60,440 nucleotides of DNA, from contig CAKOHG010000006.1 in the NCBI GenBank assembly GCA_934085565.1, forward strand, positions 1 to 60,440, given 5' to 3'. Under the pieces are notes generated by a model. It was not told the DNA's origin, searched no databases, and saw only the letters and a list, made by a program, of their open reading frames with translations. Positions 17,216 to 26,405 of the stretch are shown here, in pieces. The position numbers and the translations under genes were made by a program. Position 1 is the stretch's first letter. Each line of letters starts with the position of its first letter. Source of the stretch: an uncultured Bacilli bacterium. Its GTDB lineage: Bacteria; Bacillota_I; Bacilli_A; RF39; UBA660.

Positions 17216-18588
17216 TACATATCTACTCTTTCATGAATATAAGCTTTTAAATCGTTTAAATCCATGGTGATTTGTTCCATGGTATCTCTGTCTCTCACAG
17301 TAACCGTGTTATTATTTAACGTTTCGTCATCTACAGTTACACATAAAGGAGTTCCAACGGCATCACTTCTACGATATCTTTTACCAATAGAACCCGCTTC
17401 ATCATAAGTACACATAAAATCTTTAGCTAAATCGCCATAGATTTCCATCGCTTTTTCACTATGATGTTTTTTAATTAAAGGTAAAATAGTTACTTTTAAA
17501 GGAGCTAATGCTGGATTAATTTTTAAAACTAAACGGGTTTCATTTTCTAGAACTTCTTCTTTATACGCATCCGAAAGTAAAGCAAGAACTAAACGATCTA
17601 AACCAACAGATGGTTCAATAACATATGGTAAATATTTTTCATTAGTAACTGGATCTAAATATCTTAAATCTTGTTTAGAATGTTCTTGATGAACACTTAA
17701 ATCATAATCTGTACGATCAGCAATTCCCCAAAGTTCACCCCAACCCATTGGGTATTTATATTCAATATCCGTGGTTGCTTTACTATAGAAAGATAATTCT
17801 TCCTTTTCATGATCACGGTATCTTAAGTTATCTTTGTTAATTCCTAAATCTTTTAAAAATTCTAAGCAAAAACTTTTGTAATAACCAAACCACTCTAAAT
17901 CCGTACCTGGTTTACAGAAGAATTCTAATTCCATTTGTTCAAATTCACGCGTTCTAAAAGTAAAGTTTCCAGGTGTTATTTCATTACGGAAGCTCTTACC
18001 TGTTTGACCAATACCAAAAGGAACTTTCGCACGCATACTTCTTTGAACGTTTAAGAAGTTAACAAATATTCCTTGCGCAGTTTCTCCTCTTAAATAAACT
18101 TTACTTTTTGTATCTTCTGTAACACCTTGATGAGTTTCAAATAAAAGATTGAATTGTCTAATTGGAGTAAAATCACAAGCTCCACAATTAGGGCAAATAA
18201 TATGTTTGTCTTTAATATAATTTTCTAGTTTTTCTGCATCCCAACCATCACCTGTTTCAGCTCCGTCTGTAAACTCTTCAATAAGTTTATCGGCTCTATG
18301 ACGAGTTTTACATCTTTTACAATCAATTAATGGATCAGCAAAAGAAGCTACATGGCCACTTGCTACCCAAACTTCTGGATTCATTAAAATAGCAGAATCT
18401 AGTCCATAGTTGTAAGGATTTTCTTGAATAAATTTTTTCCACCACATCTTACGAACATTATTTTTAAGTTCTACTCCTAAAGAACCATAATCCCAAGTAT
18501 TAGATAAACCTCCATAAATTTCACTTCCTTGGAAAATATAACCGTATTGTTTACAATAATTCACTAACATTTCCATTGTTACATTCAT
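17215..18588 (-). CDS. glyQS: Glycyl-tRNA synthetase, homodimeric
   Basis: Charges tRNA-Gly. The 457-residue class IIa enzyme is of the single-chain alpha2 type, not the alpha2beta2 GlyQ/GlyS type. Visible motifs are GGLSNTWDYGSLG near 20, two CxxC pairs (CKRC, CPNC) in the insertion domain, RTREFEQMELEFF (motif 2) and VGLDRLVLAL (motif 3), then a C-terminal anticodon-binding domain. The ATG at 18586-18588 has GAGAGG at eight-base spacing; the ATG three codons upstream abuts that site. It is controlled by a T-box leader and followed directly by tdk. Confidence 0.96.
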   Translation of the reverse strand: MNVTMEMLVNYCKQYGYIFQGSEIYGGLSNTWDYGSLGVELKNNVRKMWWKKFIQENPYNYGLDSAILMNPEVWVASGHVASFADPLIDCKRCKTRHRADKLIEEFTDGAETGDGWDAEKLENYIKDKHIICPNCGACDFTPIRQFNLLFETHQGVTEDTKSKVYLRGETAQGIFVNFLNVQRSMRAKVPFGIGQTGKSFRNEITPGNFTFRTREFEQMELEFFCKPGTDLEWFGYYKSFCLEFLKDLGINKDNLRYRDHEKEELSFYSKATTDIEYKYPMGWGELWGIADRTDYDLSVHQEHSKQDLRYLDPVTNEKYLPYVIEPSVGLDRLVLALLSDAYKEEVLENETRLVLKINPALAPLKVTILPLIKKHHSEKAMEIYGDLAKDFMCTYDEAGSIGKRYRRSDAVGTPLCVTVDDETLNNNTVTVRDRDTMEQITMDLNDLKAYIHERVDM

Positions 18589-18613
18589 TTTTCTCATCCT
18601 CTCTTTTTTAAAA

Positions 18614-18735
18614 AGAAAAAAACTTCTTCAAATAATGTAAGGACGAGTTAAAACCCGCGGTTCCACCTTACTTATTCAAAGAAGAATCCCTTTTATTTAT
18701 ATAGCTCCAGTTTTCCACACCTTCATCGCTTGTAT
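18614..18735 (-). promoter_or_regulatory. Glycyl T-box leader
   Basis: The minus strand carries the diagnostic T-box core AAGGTGGAACCGCGG (18655-18669) and the matching CTCGTCC segment. A long terminator hairpin pairs CTTCTTTGAAT...GTAAGG with CCTTAC...ATTTGAAGAAG (18665-18684, 18623-18642), followed by seven Ts (18616-18622). Uncharged tRNA-Gly should stabilise the alternative antiterminator and allow glyQS-tdk transcription. Only about 65 bases separate the predicted start from the T-box core, so Stem I appears shorter than in standard leaders. Confidence 0.88.
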
Positions 18736-18741
18736 GAATTC

Positions 18742-18771
18742 ATTATATAATAGTAACTATTAAAAATTCAA
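18742..18771 (-). promoter_or_regulatory. Promoter of the T-box-glyQS-tdk operon
   Basis: Minus-strand TTGAAT (18766-18771) and TATAAT (18742-18747) are 18 bases apart. The -35 lies only seven bases after the stop of the surface gene, with no terminator in between. Confidence 0.7.
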
Positions 18772-18777
18772 GTTTTT

Positions 18778-20223
18778 TTAACCAATTACATATGGATTTT
18801 CAGGAGTACCTTCGCCATCTATAAAACGCAAGTATCCTTTTAGATAAATAGAAGGTTTAACATTAATAGAATTTGATGATATTGCATGGAATTCAACAAA
18901 ACTCCCTCTAATGTAATATGTAACACCAGTAGTTGCTGAATTATTGTTTATTGTCCAGTAATTACCATGCGATAGCCAATTATTCTGATAACAATCTGAT
19001 GGCAGTCTAAACATTTTTTCACTAAAACAACTGTCTCTATTAACATCTTCACTTCCACTCGTTGCAAATCCATAATCACTGACATATATTAAGCCAACCT
19101 TACCTTGCCATGTTGTTGGAATATTACCAGAAACGTCCCTACCACGTTCATCAGAATAAAATTCTTTTAAATAATAGTGATTACTGCCTGACGTTGATGA
19201 ATATCCATTATCACTATATGTTCCACCTAAATTCCATGTTATGGTATCTATTTTATTTTTGGCTTCTTCTGTTAATCCTATATTAGTAAAATCACAAGTT
19301 TTAGTGTATCTACTATTCTTGTAAGAACATCTTTCATTTGTACGTTTAAAATATGCCCCATTATTCAAAATATCATTTAAAATGCTATTAGACCAATCAT
19401 TTGAATAGTTAAAAATCAACTCACCTATTGACTCTTCTCTTACAAGCTTTAATCTTTGTCCTTCTGGAGTTTTTAATATGCCAATAATTCTCCAAGCGGC
19501 AGTTTCTCCATTAAATGTAACATAATTACATGGATTTGCTCCGACATATCTTAAATTGTTATCTGATGTTCTATCATAAGCCATAGTATAAGTACAAGTT
19601 TCACTTGTTTTATCTGGTACTGTATATACCTCGTTGGAATATTTATTTGCATCTTTAGCTAAATTAGCTACGGTTTCAATAGCTGTATAAATACATTTTG
19701 TTAGTTTACCAGTTAAAGTAGCTTGAAACTTCTTATTCATATCAACTGATTGATCTGTATCTGTATTTTTATAAGTTACTGTTAAAGTATATGTTTTTGT
19801 TGTATTTGCTGGTATCGTGAGTCCTTCTATCAAATTTATATTATTTTCACTTGGAAATTCTTTTTCTTCTAACAATATTGTTCCATTTTCATCTTTTAAC
19901 GAAACAACAATATCACTTTTATTAACAAATTCATTAACTACATTTATCCAATCAAGCCCAAAACAAAGAGAAACATCATTAGGATTTTGAACCGTAAATG
20001 TAGATGATACAGATTCACCTGGAATAATATTAGAACTTGTTATCTTTGTTTCATCTGAAATAATAATATCTTTAACCGTATCTGAACCAATAGTTGTATT
20101 ACCGGATGTTCCATTATTAAAATCATTATTAACCTTAATAGAAAAATAAGCATACGATACGGAATACATTAAACAAAATAGAATTAATATAGCACTTGCT
20201 ATAACAATATATGTTTTTTTCAT
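18778..20223 (-). CDS. SipW-type surface protein, family type A
   Basis: A 481-residue exported protein. Its N-terminus has a hydrophobic stretch ending SVSYAYFSIKVNN, typical of SipW-dependent signal peptides, followed by a beta-rich TasA/camelysin-like region (about 33-170). It then has TVPDKTSETCTYTMAYD, NLRYVGANPCNYV and AWRIIGIL blocks shared with the other type A genes. The C-terminal region carries YWTINNN, a variable stretch, and VKPSIYL with the ending GEGTPENPYVIG. No sortase motif is present. Its N-terminal domain differs most from its relatives. It lies three bases after the neighbouring family member. Confidence 0.8.
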   Translation of the reverse strand: MKKTYIVIASAILILFCLMYSVSYAYFSIKVNNDFNNGTSGNTTIGSDTVKDIIISDETKITSSNIIPGESVSSTFTVQNPNDVSLCFGLDWINVVNEFVNKSDIVVSLKDENGTILLEEKEFPSENNINLIEGLTIPANTTKTYTLTVTYKNTDTDQSVDMNKKFQATLTGKLTKCIYTAIETVANLAKDANKYSNEVYTVPDKTSETCTYTMAYDRTSDNNLRYVGANPCNYVTFNGETAAWRIIGILKTPEGQRLKLVREESIGELIFNYSNDWSNSILNDILNNGAYFKRTNERCSYKNSRYTKTCDFTNIGLTEEAKNKIDTITWNLGGTYSDNGYSSTSGSNHYYLKEFYSDERGRDVSGNIPTTWQGKVGLIYVSDYGFATSGSEDVNRDSCFSEKMFRLPSDCYQNNWLSHGNYWTINNNSATTGVTYYIRGSFVEFHAISSNSINVKPSIYLKGYLRFIDGEGTPENPYVIG

Positions 20224-20226
20224 TTT

Positions 20227-21828
20227 TTACACTCCTAATTGATATGGATTTTCTTTGGTTCCTTCGCCTTGCAATATGGTTACATCTGTTTTTAAATAAA
20301 CAACTGGATAAACATAATTAGAATAGAAAGCAAGAGATGATGAATTATTTCCGTACGGAGAAATTTCAAATATGTGATCTCCAGTTTTGGCATATTCCAT
20401 TGCAAAATATTGTGAAATTGGTGTTAATGTATGAACACCCTGATCGCCATCTTTATAATCAGGATCATAGCCCAGATAGAACCAATTAGCATTCTTACAA
20501 GAAGCTTCTTTTGAATTATTCCAATTATTTGACGAATTGATACATTCACTTCTAGACATCTCATCTGTGTTAGAAGCTGAATATGCGTAATCGCTTGGAT
20601 ACATCAAACCTATTTTTCCAATCCACTCTGTTGTTCTTGGAACATTATCGTTACAATATGTACCAGAAGAACAAATTTTACTAGAGTTTTGACTACGTTC
20701 AAAATTATAAAATGACTTGGCGCTTAATCCATAGCTATCATACCAGTAAGCAGTTGTTCCATTACTTCCTAAATTCCAAAGGGCATTTCCAATTAAATTA
20801 CTTAAGTTACTTTTTAAACCTGTTTCATTGAAATCACATTCTACTTGGACAGTACGCTTGTAACATTTGCCAGAACCACGGTTATAATATAATGAACCGC
20901 CTACTTCTTCGTCGTCATAGCCAGGATTTAATAATTTCATTAAATCGGATTGACTCCATTCGTTCACTCCATTTCCATTATTCACAGAAGCTTCGGAATA
21001 ATCCCATGAATAGTTTCCTATAGACTCTGCTCTAATTAATTTTAATCGTGTTTCTTTATTTCCTAATCCATCATCTATATTGTTCATACTTCCTATAATG
21101 CGCCAGTACTCGCCATCTACTTTAACATAGTTACATGGATTTGCTCCAACATAACGAATATTGTTATCTACTGTATTGTCATAAGCTAATGTATACGTAC
21201 ATGTATCACTTGTTTTATCTGGAACAGTATAAACTTCATCTGAATCAGGATCTGCTCCTGCCACTAAATCTTTAACTAACTCAGTTCCAAGTGTTGCATG
21301 ATAACTAGTCGTAACTGTTATTTTACTTTCAAAGTTTTTATTCATTGTGTCATTTGGAGCGTCATAAGAAAGCCATACATTTAAATTGAATGTTTTTGTT
21401 TCATTAGCATTTAAGATACCTGTTTCTAACATTCTGGAATCTGTTGCGTTATCTAATGTTTTTGTAACAGCCTCGTTATTACCTAAAACACTTATTTCAT
21501 CATTTAGTTTTACTTTAACATAATTAATATCTAAAGTAGATTCGGCAAGTGTTTCTAAATTAATTTGATAATTGGCTTTATCATTACATTCATTTTTTAA
21601 TGAAAAAGTATAAGGTGTTAATTTTGAACCTTCTTCATCATCCATGGGATATGTTTTTTGAAGATTAATAGCGTCACCTTCTGTAAAAGTAACATTTAAA
21701 CATTTAGTACTAACAATATTTTTACTATCTTGATTTAAATTTAAAATCCAATAGGCATAAGAAATACCAATGGCTACACTTAAAACAAGTAGAATAATAA
21801 TGGCGATCATAATTGCTTTCTTTTTCAT
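20227..21828 (-). CDS. SipW-type surface protein, family type A
   Basis: A 533-residue exported protein with signal segment ending IGISYAYWILNLNQ. The N-terminal domain shows KLTPYTFSLKNECNDKANYQ, where four family members have an equivalent pattern. The middle region carries TVPDKTSDTCTYTLAYD, RYVGANPCNYVKV and YWRIIGSMN. The C-terminal lectin-like part runs from GKIGLMYPSDYAYSAS to the ending GEGTKENPYQLGV. Cysteine pairs are frequent and probably form disulfides outside the cell. It has an AGGAGAG site, heads a two-gene operon, and is preceded by the 18-base element shared with the 46393 locus. Confidence 0.8.
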   Translation of the reverse strand: MKKKAIMIAIIILLVLSVAIGISYAYWILNLNQDSKNIVSTKCLNVTFTEGDAINLQKTYPMDDEEGSKLTPYTFSLKNECNDKANYQINLETLAESTLDINYVKVKLNDEISVLGNNEAVTKTLDNATDSRMLETGILNANETKTFNLNVWLSYDAPNDTMNKNFESKITVTTSYHATLGTELVKDLVAGADPDSDEVYTVPDKTSDTCTYTLAYDNTVDNNIRYVGANPCNYVKVDGEYWRIIGSMNNIDDGLGNKETRLKLIRAESIGNYSWDYSEASVNNGNGVNEWSQSDLMKLLNPGYDDEEVGGSLYYNRGSGKCYKRTVQVECDFNETGLKSNLSNLIGNALWNLGSNGTTAYWYDSYGLSAKSFYNFERSQNSSKICSSGTYCNDNVPRTTEWIGKIGLMYPSDYAYSASNTDEMSRSECINSSNNWNNSKEASCKNANWFYLGYDPDYKDGDQGVHTLTPISQYFAMEYAKTGDHIFEISPYGNNSSSLAFYSNYVYPVVYLKTDVTILQGEGTKENPYQLGV

Positions 21829-21894
21829 AAATAAACTCTCCTAACCTTATTATGTTTTCTCTATTATTTATTACTTTTAAAGTTTAACATATTA

Positions 21895-21912
21895 TCGCAC
21901 ATTTTAGCAACT
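21895..21912 (-). promoter_or_regulatory. Shared surface-operon promoter element, copy 1
   Basis: Read on the minus strand, AGTTGCTAAAATGTGCGA is identical over 18 bases to 46479-46496. It contains an extended -10 (TGCTAAAAT) and sits 67 bases upstream of the surface-protein start. A TATGTTA/TGTGTTA stretch and AAAGTAATAA follow in both places. Confidence 0.6.
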
Positions 21913-21924
21913 AAAATAGAATAA

Positions 21925-21976
21925 TAAAAATCAAGGAAGTGAGTAAATTTAATTTTTACTTCTCCTTGATTTTTTA
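21925..21976 (-). terminator. Terminator after the small acidic gene, usable from both strands
   Basis: AATCAAGGA and TCCTTGATT arms are flanked by T runs on both strands. It lies 20 bases after the stop at 21996. Confidence 0.75.
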
Positions 21977-21995
21977 TTCTATGTCTTAAACAAAA

Positions 21996-22217
21996 TTATC
22001 TCGTATTTTTTCTACAATCTTCAAAATCATCAATAATCTCTTGGTCATCATTTCTTGGAAGACGTGCCTCTTGTAAATTGTCTTTTAATTGTTGTAATTT
22101 ATCTTTTTCTGTTAAAGCACAATCATCAAAATTATATTCATCTGTGACAGTAATAGATTTCTTTTCTAATTCTGATTCTTTTATTTCACTTATTGTAATT
22201 CCTTCTAAAGTTTTCAT
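21996..22217 (-). CDS. Small acidic protein of unknown function
   Basis: A 73-residue soluble, acidic, mostly helical protein with no recognised domain. It contains two Cys, in FDDCALTEKDK and DFEDCRKNTR. The ATG at 22215-22217 has GGAG at eight-base spacing; an upstream in-frame ATG would overlap the ATPase gene. It lies 19 bases after the DUF4143 ATPase, in the same transcript, and ends in a strong terminator. A role with the ATPase is possible only by position. Confidence 0.6.
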   Translation of the reverse strand: MKTLEGITISEIKESELEKKSITVTDEYNFDDCALTEKDKLQQLKDNLQEARLPRNDDQEIIDDFEDCRKNTR

Positions 22218-22236
22218 TTTCTTTTCTCCAATATTT

Positions 22237-23442
22237 TTATTTATCATTTAATAACCAATCAATAACATTGATTTTTGTTATTCCATCATAATCAGCTTCT
22301 AAATCCATATCTAATGTTATCAAATATTTAGGATAATGATCTCCCGTTTTTTGTAATGATCTTAACTCTCTTTCTAAGACTTTTTCATCTCGAACAGATA
22401 GTGCCACTTGATAGTATTTTAGACCATTTCTATTTTCAGCAACAAAATCTACTTCTAGCTCACCTACTTTTCCAACATATACTTTATAACCTCTTCTTAA
22501 TAATTCTAAATACACTATATTTTCTAAAATATGGCCCATATCACTATCAGCTTTTTTGCCTAATAAATAGCTTCTTAGTCCAGGATCTGCTACATAATAC
22601 TTATAATCTCTGGCAAGTAAATTCTTACCTTTCACATCGAACCTTTCTGCTTTATATATTAAGAAACTATCAATAAAAGCAGTTATGTAATTTTCTACGG
22701 TATGATTGCTAGTAATCATTCCCTTACTTGTTAAAGTATCGCTTATTTTTTTTGTTGATATTGGACTTCCAATACTATCAAATATAAACTTTAAAACACT
22801 TTCTAAAATCATTCTATCTGTTATATTATTTCTAGTAATAATATCTTTATAAACAATTGTAGTGAATATTCCCTCTAAATAAGTATCTAAATCATTTGGA
22901 TTGTCTTGAAGAATTGGAATATTTCCAGGCATTCCTCCATTTTTCATATAATCTAAAAAATATTCATAACGGCTTTTTTCTTTATTCTCGAAGGCACTTA
23001 AATATTCTTTAAATGATAATGGTAACATTTTTATCTCAATATATCTTCCAGATAATAATGTAGCTAACTCTCCCGATAACAAATAAGCATTAGAACCGGT
23101 TATATATACATCTACATTCTTCTTTATATATAAACTATCTACAGCCTTTTGAAACATAGGTACATTTTGAACTTCGTCCAAAAAAACATAATATTGCTTT
23201 TTTGAATCTAATTGCTTATTTATGAAATCATATAATTCTTTGTAGTTTTCAAAATTATAATCCGCATCTTCTAGATTTATTTTTATTATTTGTTCTTCTT
23301 TTACTCCGCTTTCTTGTAAATAGTTTATAAACAATTCAAACAAAGTAGACTTTCCACATCTTCTGATACCAGTTACAACTTTTATTAAATCTTTATCTTT
23401 GAATCTTTTTAATTGTTCAAGATATTCTGTTCTATTTATCAT
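22237..23442 (-). CDS. AAA ATPase with C-terminal DUF4143
   Basis: A 401-residue soluble protein with a P-loop GIRRCGKSTLF near 27, a Walker B-like FLDEVQNV near 93, the TGSNAYLLSGEL sensor segment, and a C-terminal DUF4143 region with DFVAENRNG and KYYQVAL. This is the AAA_14/DUF4143 family common in bacteria and archaea; its cellular role is not established. The ATG at 23440-23442 is preferred over a GTG three codons upstream because AGAGGTG then sits at proper spacing. A promoter and a 12-base palindrome lie immediately upstream. Confidence 0.88.
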   Translation of the reverse strand: MINRTEYLEQLKRFKDKDLIKVVTGIRRCGKSTLFELFINYLQESGVKEEQIIKINLEDADYNFENYKELYDFINKQLDSKKQYYVFLDEVQNVPMFQKAVDSLYIKKNVDVYITGSNAYLLSGELATLLSGRYIEIKMLPLSFKEYLSAFENKEKSRYEYFLDYMKNGGMPGNIPILQDNPNDLDTYLEGIFTTIVYKDIITRNNITDRMILESVLKFIFDSIGSPISTKKISDTLTSKGMITSNHTVENYITAFIDSFLIYKAERFDVKGKNLLARDYKYYVADPGLRSYLLGKKADSDMGHILENIVYLELLRRGYKVYVGKVGELEVDFVAENRNGLKYYQVALSVRDEKVLERELRSLQKTGDHYPKYLITLDMDLEADYDGITKINVIDWLLNDK

Positions 23443-23461
23443 ACATTTCACCTCTAAACTA

Positions 23462-23490
23462 AGTATACATTAAAACCACCACAAAATCAA
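23462..23490 (-). promoter_or_regulatory. Promoter of the ATPase gene
   Basis: Minus-strand TTGATT (23485-23490) and TATACT (23462-23467) are 17 bases apart. Confidence 0.65.
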
Positions 23491-23516
23491 GTTTTGGAAA
23501 TATTTTTCCAAAACTT
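23489..23516. promoter_or_regulatory. Palindromic operator-like site at the ATPase promoter
   Basis: AAGTTTTGGAAA and TTTCCAAAACTT form a perfect 12-base inverted repeat with a four-base loop, overlapping the edge of the -35. A further half-site, AACTTTTGGAAC, lies at 23528-23539. Repressor binding is inferred. A hairpin role is less likely because there is no T run and the position is upstream of the promoter. Confidence 0.55.
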
Positions 23517-23561
23517 ATAGAAAATAACAACTTTTGGAACAGTATAAATTTAACTTTGCAT

Positions 23562-23600
23562 AAAAAAACTTGCTTCTAGATTAAGAAACAAGTTTTTTAA
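23562..23600 (-). terminator. Terminator after the deoxyribosyltransferase-like gene
   Basis: AAAAAACTTG and CAAGTTTTTTT flank a 16-base loop on the minus strand, just after the stop at 23605. Confidence 0.75.
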
Positions 23601-23604
23601 TAAT

Positions 23605-23913
23605 TTATTTAATACAATCTGTATAATAGATAATTTCTTTATTTAATGATTTAGCAAATTCAATTTCATTTTTGGTACTAACACCTATATAATTATTGAC
23701 ATTTACCACTAAAATAGCGTCTGATATTTTAATTTTTTCTTTATGCATTTGAGAAAGTATTGATAATTCTTCTTCCGTAAAATCATCTTTGTTAGATCTT
23801 CTAGGATTATAGATGGGTAATAAGATACAATTACCTTCTAATTCTTTTTTCTCGGCTATTTCTAACATTTCATTAATAAATTTTAAACTTCCACATATTG
23901 TTATTATTTTCAT
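23605..23913 (-). CDS. Nucleoside 2-deoxyribosyltransferase-like protein
   Basis: A 102-residue soluble protein with a Rossmann-like start IITICGSLKF, a middle MHKEKIKISDAILVVNVNNYIG and GVSTKNEIEFAKSLNK near the end. The pattern fits the small nucleoside 2-deoxyribosyltransferase or DUF4406 superfamily, which acts on or binds nucleosides. Substrate is unknown. The ATG at 23911-23913 follows GGAG at six-base spacing; an ATG four codons earlier overlaps that site. It follows the division PBP gene by 35 bases and may be a read-through partner. Confidence 0.7.
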   Translation of the reverse strand: MKIITICGSLKFINEMLEIAEKKELEGNCILLPIYNPRRSNKDDFTEEELSILSQMHKEKIKISDAILVVNVNNYIGVSTKNEIEFAKSLNKEIIYYTDCIK

Positions 23914-23948
23914 TTTGTTCTCCATTTTGCATTTTTAAGCTAAAGGAA

Positions 23949-26096
23949 TTAAGCTTCTAAAATGATTTCTAATGTCATATTAGTAACGTCAATCACGGTG
24001 TTAACAGGAATATTGGTTTGTTTTACTTTGCCATAACCATTTAAAGTATAAGGTAAGTTTATGAGTTCACAAAATCTTATAATTTCATTCGTACTCCATC
24101 CTGTTACATCTGGCATAGTATAAGTTTTATCATTCGTAAGTAAAAACACTTTAGAACCTGTAATTGTTTTGGTATTCGCCAAAGGATATTGATTAATAAT
24201 ATATTTACCATTTCCTAAAGTAATAGGATTTAAGCCTAATTTTTTGATCTCTTCTTGAACCACACTGGTTTCTTTACTTAAGTACTGAGTAACAGTCACA
24301 ATTTTTTGATGATCCACATCATTTTGCTCATTAGTAACACTTAAAATGTTGGCAATATCTTTAACAGCATTAGCAATAGTACTTGTAATTTTAGTAGAAG
24401 AAGCTGTTGATTTTTTAGCTACAAAATAAACAACATACTCTGGATCTTCATAAGGAAATAAACCTAAGAAAGATTTAATATAATCATAGGTACCAGTTTG
24501 ATAGCCACCTGTTGATGACGCTATCTGGGCAGTTCCTGTTTTACCAATTAAGGTAACATTAGAAGGAGCATAGCCTTTATTATAATCAAAACCATTATAA
24601 ACAACATTATACATAAGTTGTTTCATTTTATTAATAGACTCGGTACTTGCTACTTTACCTACTTCAGTTCTTTTAGCTTCATAAACGGTATTTTTATTTT
24701 CATCGACAATTTTATCGACAATATAAGGCTTTACCATGACCCCATCATTAGCAAAGATAGTCATAGCTTGAAGAAGTTGAATAGGTGTTACTAGAATACC
24801 TTGGCCAAAAGAGGCGTTCGCAAGTTCAGATTCATAAGTAAAATCGATTAAGCCTTCAGATTCAGCTGGAAGTGTAATACCTGTTTTATGGCCAAAACCT
24901 AACGTATCATAAAAATCACTTAATTTAGCCGCCCCTAGTTTAAGACCTAAGTTAGTCGCGGCGACATTAGATGAATACGCAAAACCAGTGTCATAAGTAA
25001 TGTCTCCCCATCCAACGGTGTTAAAGTCTTTAATCTTAGTTTTACCATCACTTAAGGTGATAGAACCCGATCTAAATTTATCATCGCCATTATATAAACC
25101 ATTTTCTAAGGAAGCTAACCAAGAAAATATTTTCATAGTACTACCTGGCTCGTAAGCATAACCCACTAAAGGACTCATGTAATTGTTTAACCCTTCTAAG
25201 GTATTTGGGTTAAAGTTTGGATTAGAAGCACTTCCGACAATGGCACCTGTTTTGGCATTCATCACGGTGAAACTTGCCCAATCTAAAGTCGTATCTTTTG
25301 AAAAACTAGCAATGGCATTTTCTAAAATATTTTGAACATCACTATTTAAAGTTAAATAAACATCGTTTCCACTTTTGGCCTCAATTCCTTGAGCTTCACT
25401 AGTAGGCATTTTATAGCCATACGCATCTTTTTCATATTCAATATAACCATTGGTACCTTTTAACTCATCATTAAAGTAACTTTCTATGCCCATTTCCCCG
25501 GTAATTTCACCATCGTCATTACTTCTCGCATAGCCAAGAATGTAAGATGCCCAAGAGGAATTGATATATTGTCTTCTTTTAGCTAAAGTTTCAAAAATAA
25601 TACCTGGCAAGTTTTCTTTTAATAAAACTTGTCTTTCATCTTCACTAATCTTACCCCAGCCACCTAATTCTACTTGATACAAATTTTGACTAAAGTAGCT
25701 TACTAAATCACTTTGACATTTTGTTTTATTTTCATCGGTAGACGCAACCACATTGCAAATCTTAGTAGCGGTTTGTTCTTTATCTACCACATGCATAGGA
25801 TTTTCCATATCGGTCGTTCTAGACGGAGATAAAATGGCAATGATTTTATAAGAGTTTGTGTTTTTAGCTAGGGGTTTTCCATCCACATCATAAATAATAC
25901 CCCGACTTGCGTATAAAGTTTCTTTGGCAGTATTACGATTACTTGCAAACTCGGTTAAGTTAATACCATCTACTTTAGGACTTAAAACAACATAAGAAAG
26001 TTTAAGAATGATAATAAGAAAAAAAAGGCTCACAACTAGTATCGTAACCTTTACATTTAAATTGGTTTTTCGTTTATACTTGCCACCTTTTTTCAC
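23949..26096 (-). CDS. ftsI: Penicillin-binding protein 2, FtsI/PBP2B type
   Basis: A class B transpeptidase that crosslinks septal peptidoglycan. The 715-residue protein has one N-terminal membrane helix (about 15-37), a dimerisation region with RGIIYDVDGKPLA near 65, the SxxK motif STMK at 319-322, SSN at 375-377 and KTGT at 519-522. A C-terminal PASTA-like region follows from about 600 (VTQYLSKETSVVQEEIKKLG and MPDVTGWS). It starts with GTG after GGAGGGG. It ends the rsmH-ftsL-ftsI division cluster, 12 bases after ftsL. Confidence 0.93.
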   Translation of the reverse strand: MKKGGKYKRKTNLNVKVTILVVSLFFLIIILKLSYVVLSPKVDGINLTEFASNRNTAKETLYASRGIIYDVDGKPLAKNTNSYKIIAILSPSRTTDMENPMHVVDKEQTATKICNVVASTDENKTKCQSDLVSYFSQNLYQVELGGWGKISEDERQVLLKENLPGIIFETLAKRRQYINSSWASYILGYARSNDDGEITGEMGIESYFNDELKGTNGYIEYEKDAYGYKMPTSEAQGIEAKSGNDVYLTLNSDVQNILENAIASFSKDTTLDWASFTVMNAKTGAIVGSASNPNFNPNTLEGLNNYMSPLVGYAYEPGSTMKIFSWLASLENGLYNGDDKFRSGSITLSDGKTKIKDFNTVGWGDITYDTGFAYSSNVAATNLGLKLGAAKLSDFYDTLGFGHKTGITLPAESEGLIDFTYESELANASFGQGILVTPIQLLQAMTIFANDGVMVKPYIVDKIVDENKNTVYEAKRTEVGKVASTESINKMKQLMYNVVYNGFDYNKGYAPSNVTLIGKTGTAQIASSTGGYQTGTYDYIKSFLGLFPYEDPEYVVYFVAKKSTASSTKITSTIANAVKDIANILSVTNEQNDVDHQKIVTVTQYLSKETSVVQEEIKKLGLNPITLGNGKYIINQYPLANTKTITGSKVFLLTNDKTYTMPDVTGWSTNEIIRFCELINLPYTLNGYGKVKQTNIPVNTVIDVTNMTLEIILEA

Positions 26097-26108
26097 AAGA
26101 TACCCCTC

Positions 26109-26405
26109 CTATTCATCAATATTCTTGATGTTATTGTTATTATAAGTCATGCCCTTTTCTTGGGCTACCTCTTGTATTTTATCTAAGCTAGCTAATTCAT
26201 CGACTTGCATACTTAATGATTCATTAATACCTTCTTGTTCGCTGATTTGATTTTTTAATTTTTCTAATTCAATATTAGATTCTGATAAAATAGCTTTTGT
26301 AAAAACAGTAGAAATAGGAAACATCAAAACCGTTAAAAGAAGTAAAATCGTCATTATTTTTTCACCTTTTAATAATCTTATTGTTTTCTTTTTTTGTTTA
26401 CTCAT
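26109..26405 (-). CDS. ftsL: Cell division protein FtsL-like
   Basis: A 98-residue bitopic protein with a cytoplasmic basic N-terminus, one transmembrane helix (about 18-38) and an extracellular coiled coil (about 42-90). This is the FtsL layout, and it lies between rsmH and the division PBP, the standard place. FtsL recruits and activates the septal synthase. Its start overlaps the rsmH stop (ATGAGTAA). Sequence alone is too poorly conserved to prove identity; context carries the call. Confidence 0.85.
   Translation of the reverse strand: MSKQKKKTIRLLKGEKIMTILLLLTVLMFPISTVFTKAILSESNIELEKLKNQISEQEGINESLSMQVDELASLDKIQEVAQEKGMTYNNNNIKNIDE

Noticed and set aside
21996..23442. Small acidic protein and ATPase as a toxin-antitoxin pair
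   Set aside because: The order and sizes do not match known systems, and neither protein shows a toxin or antitoxin motif.
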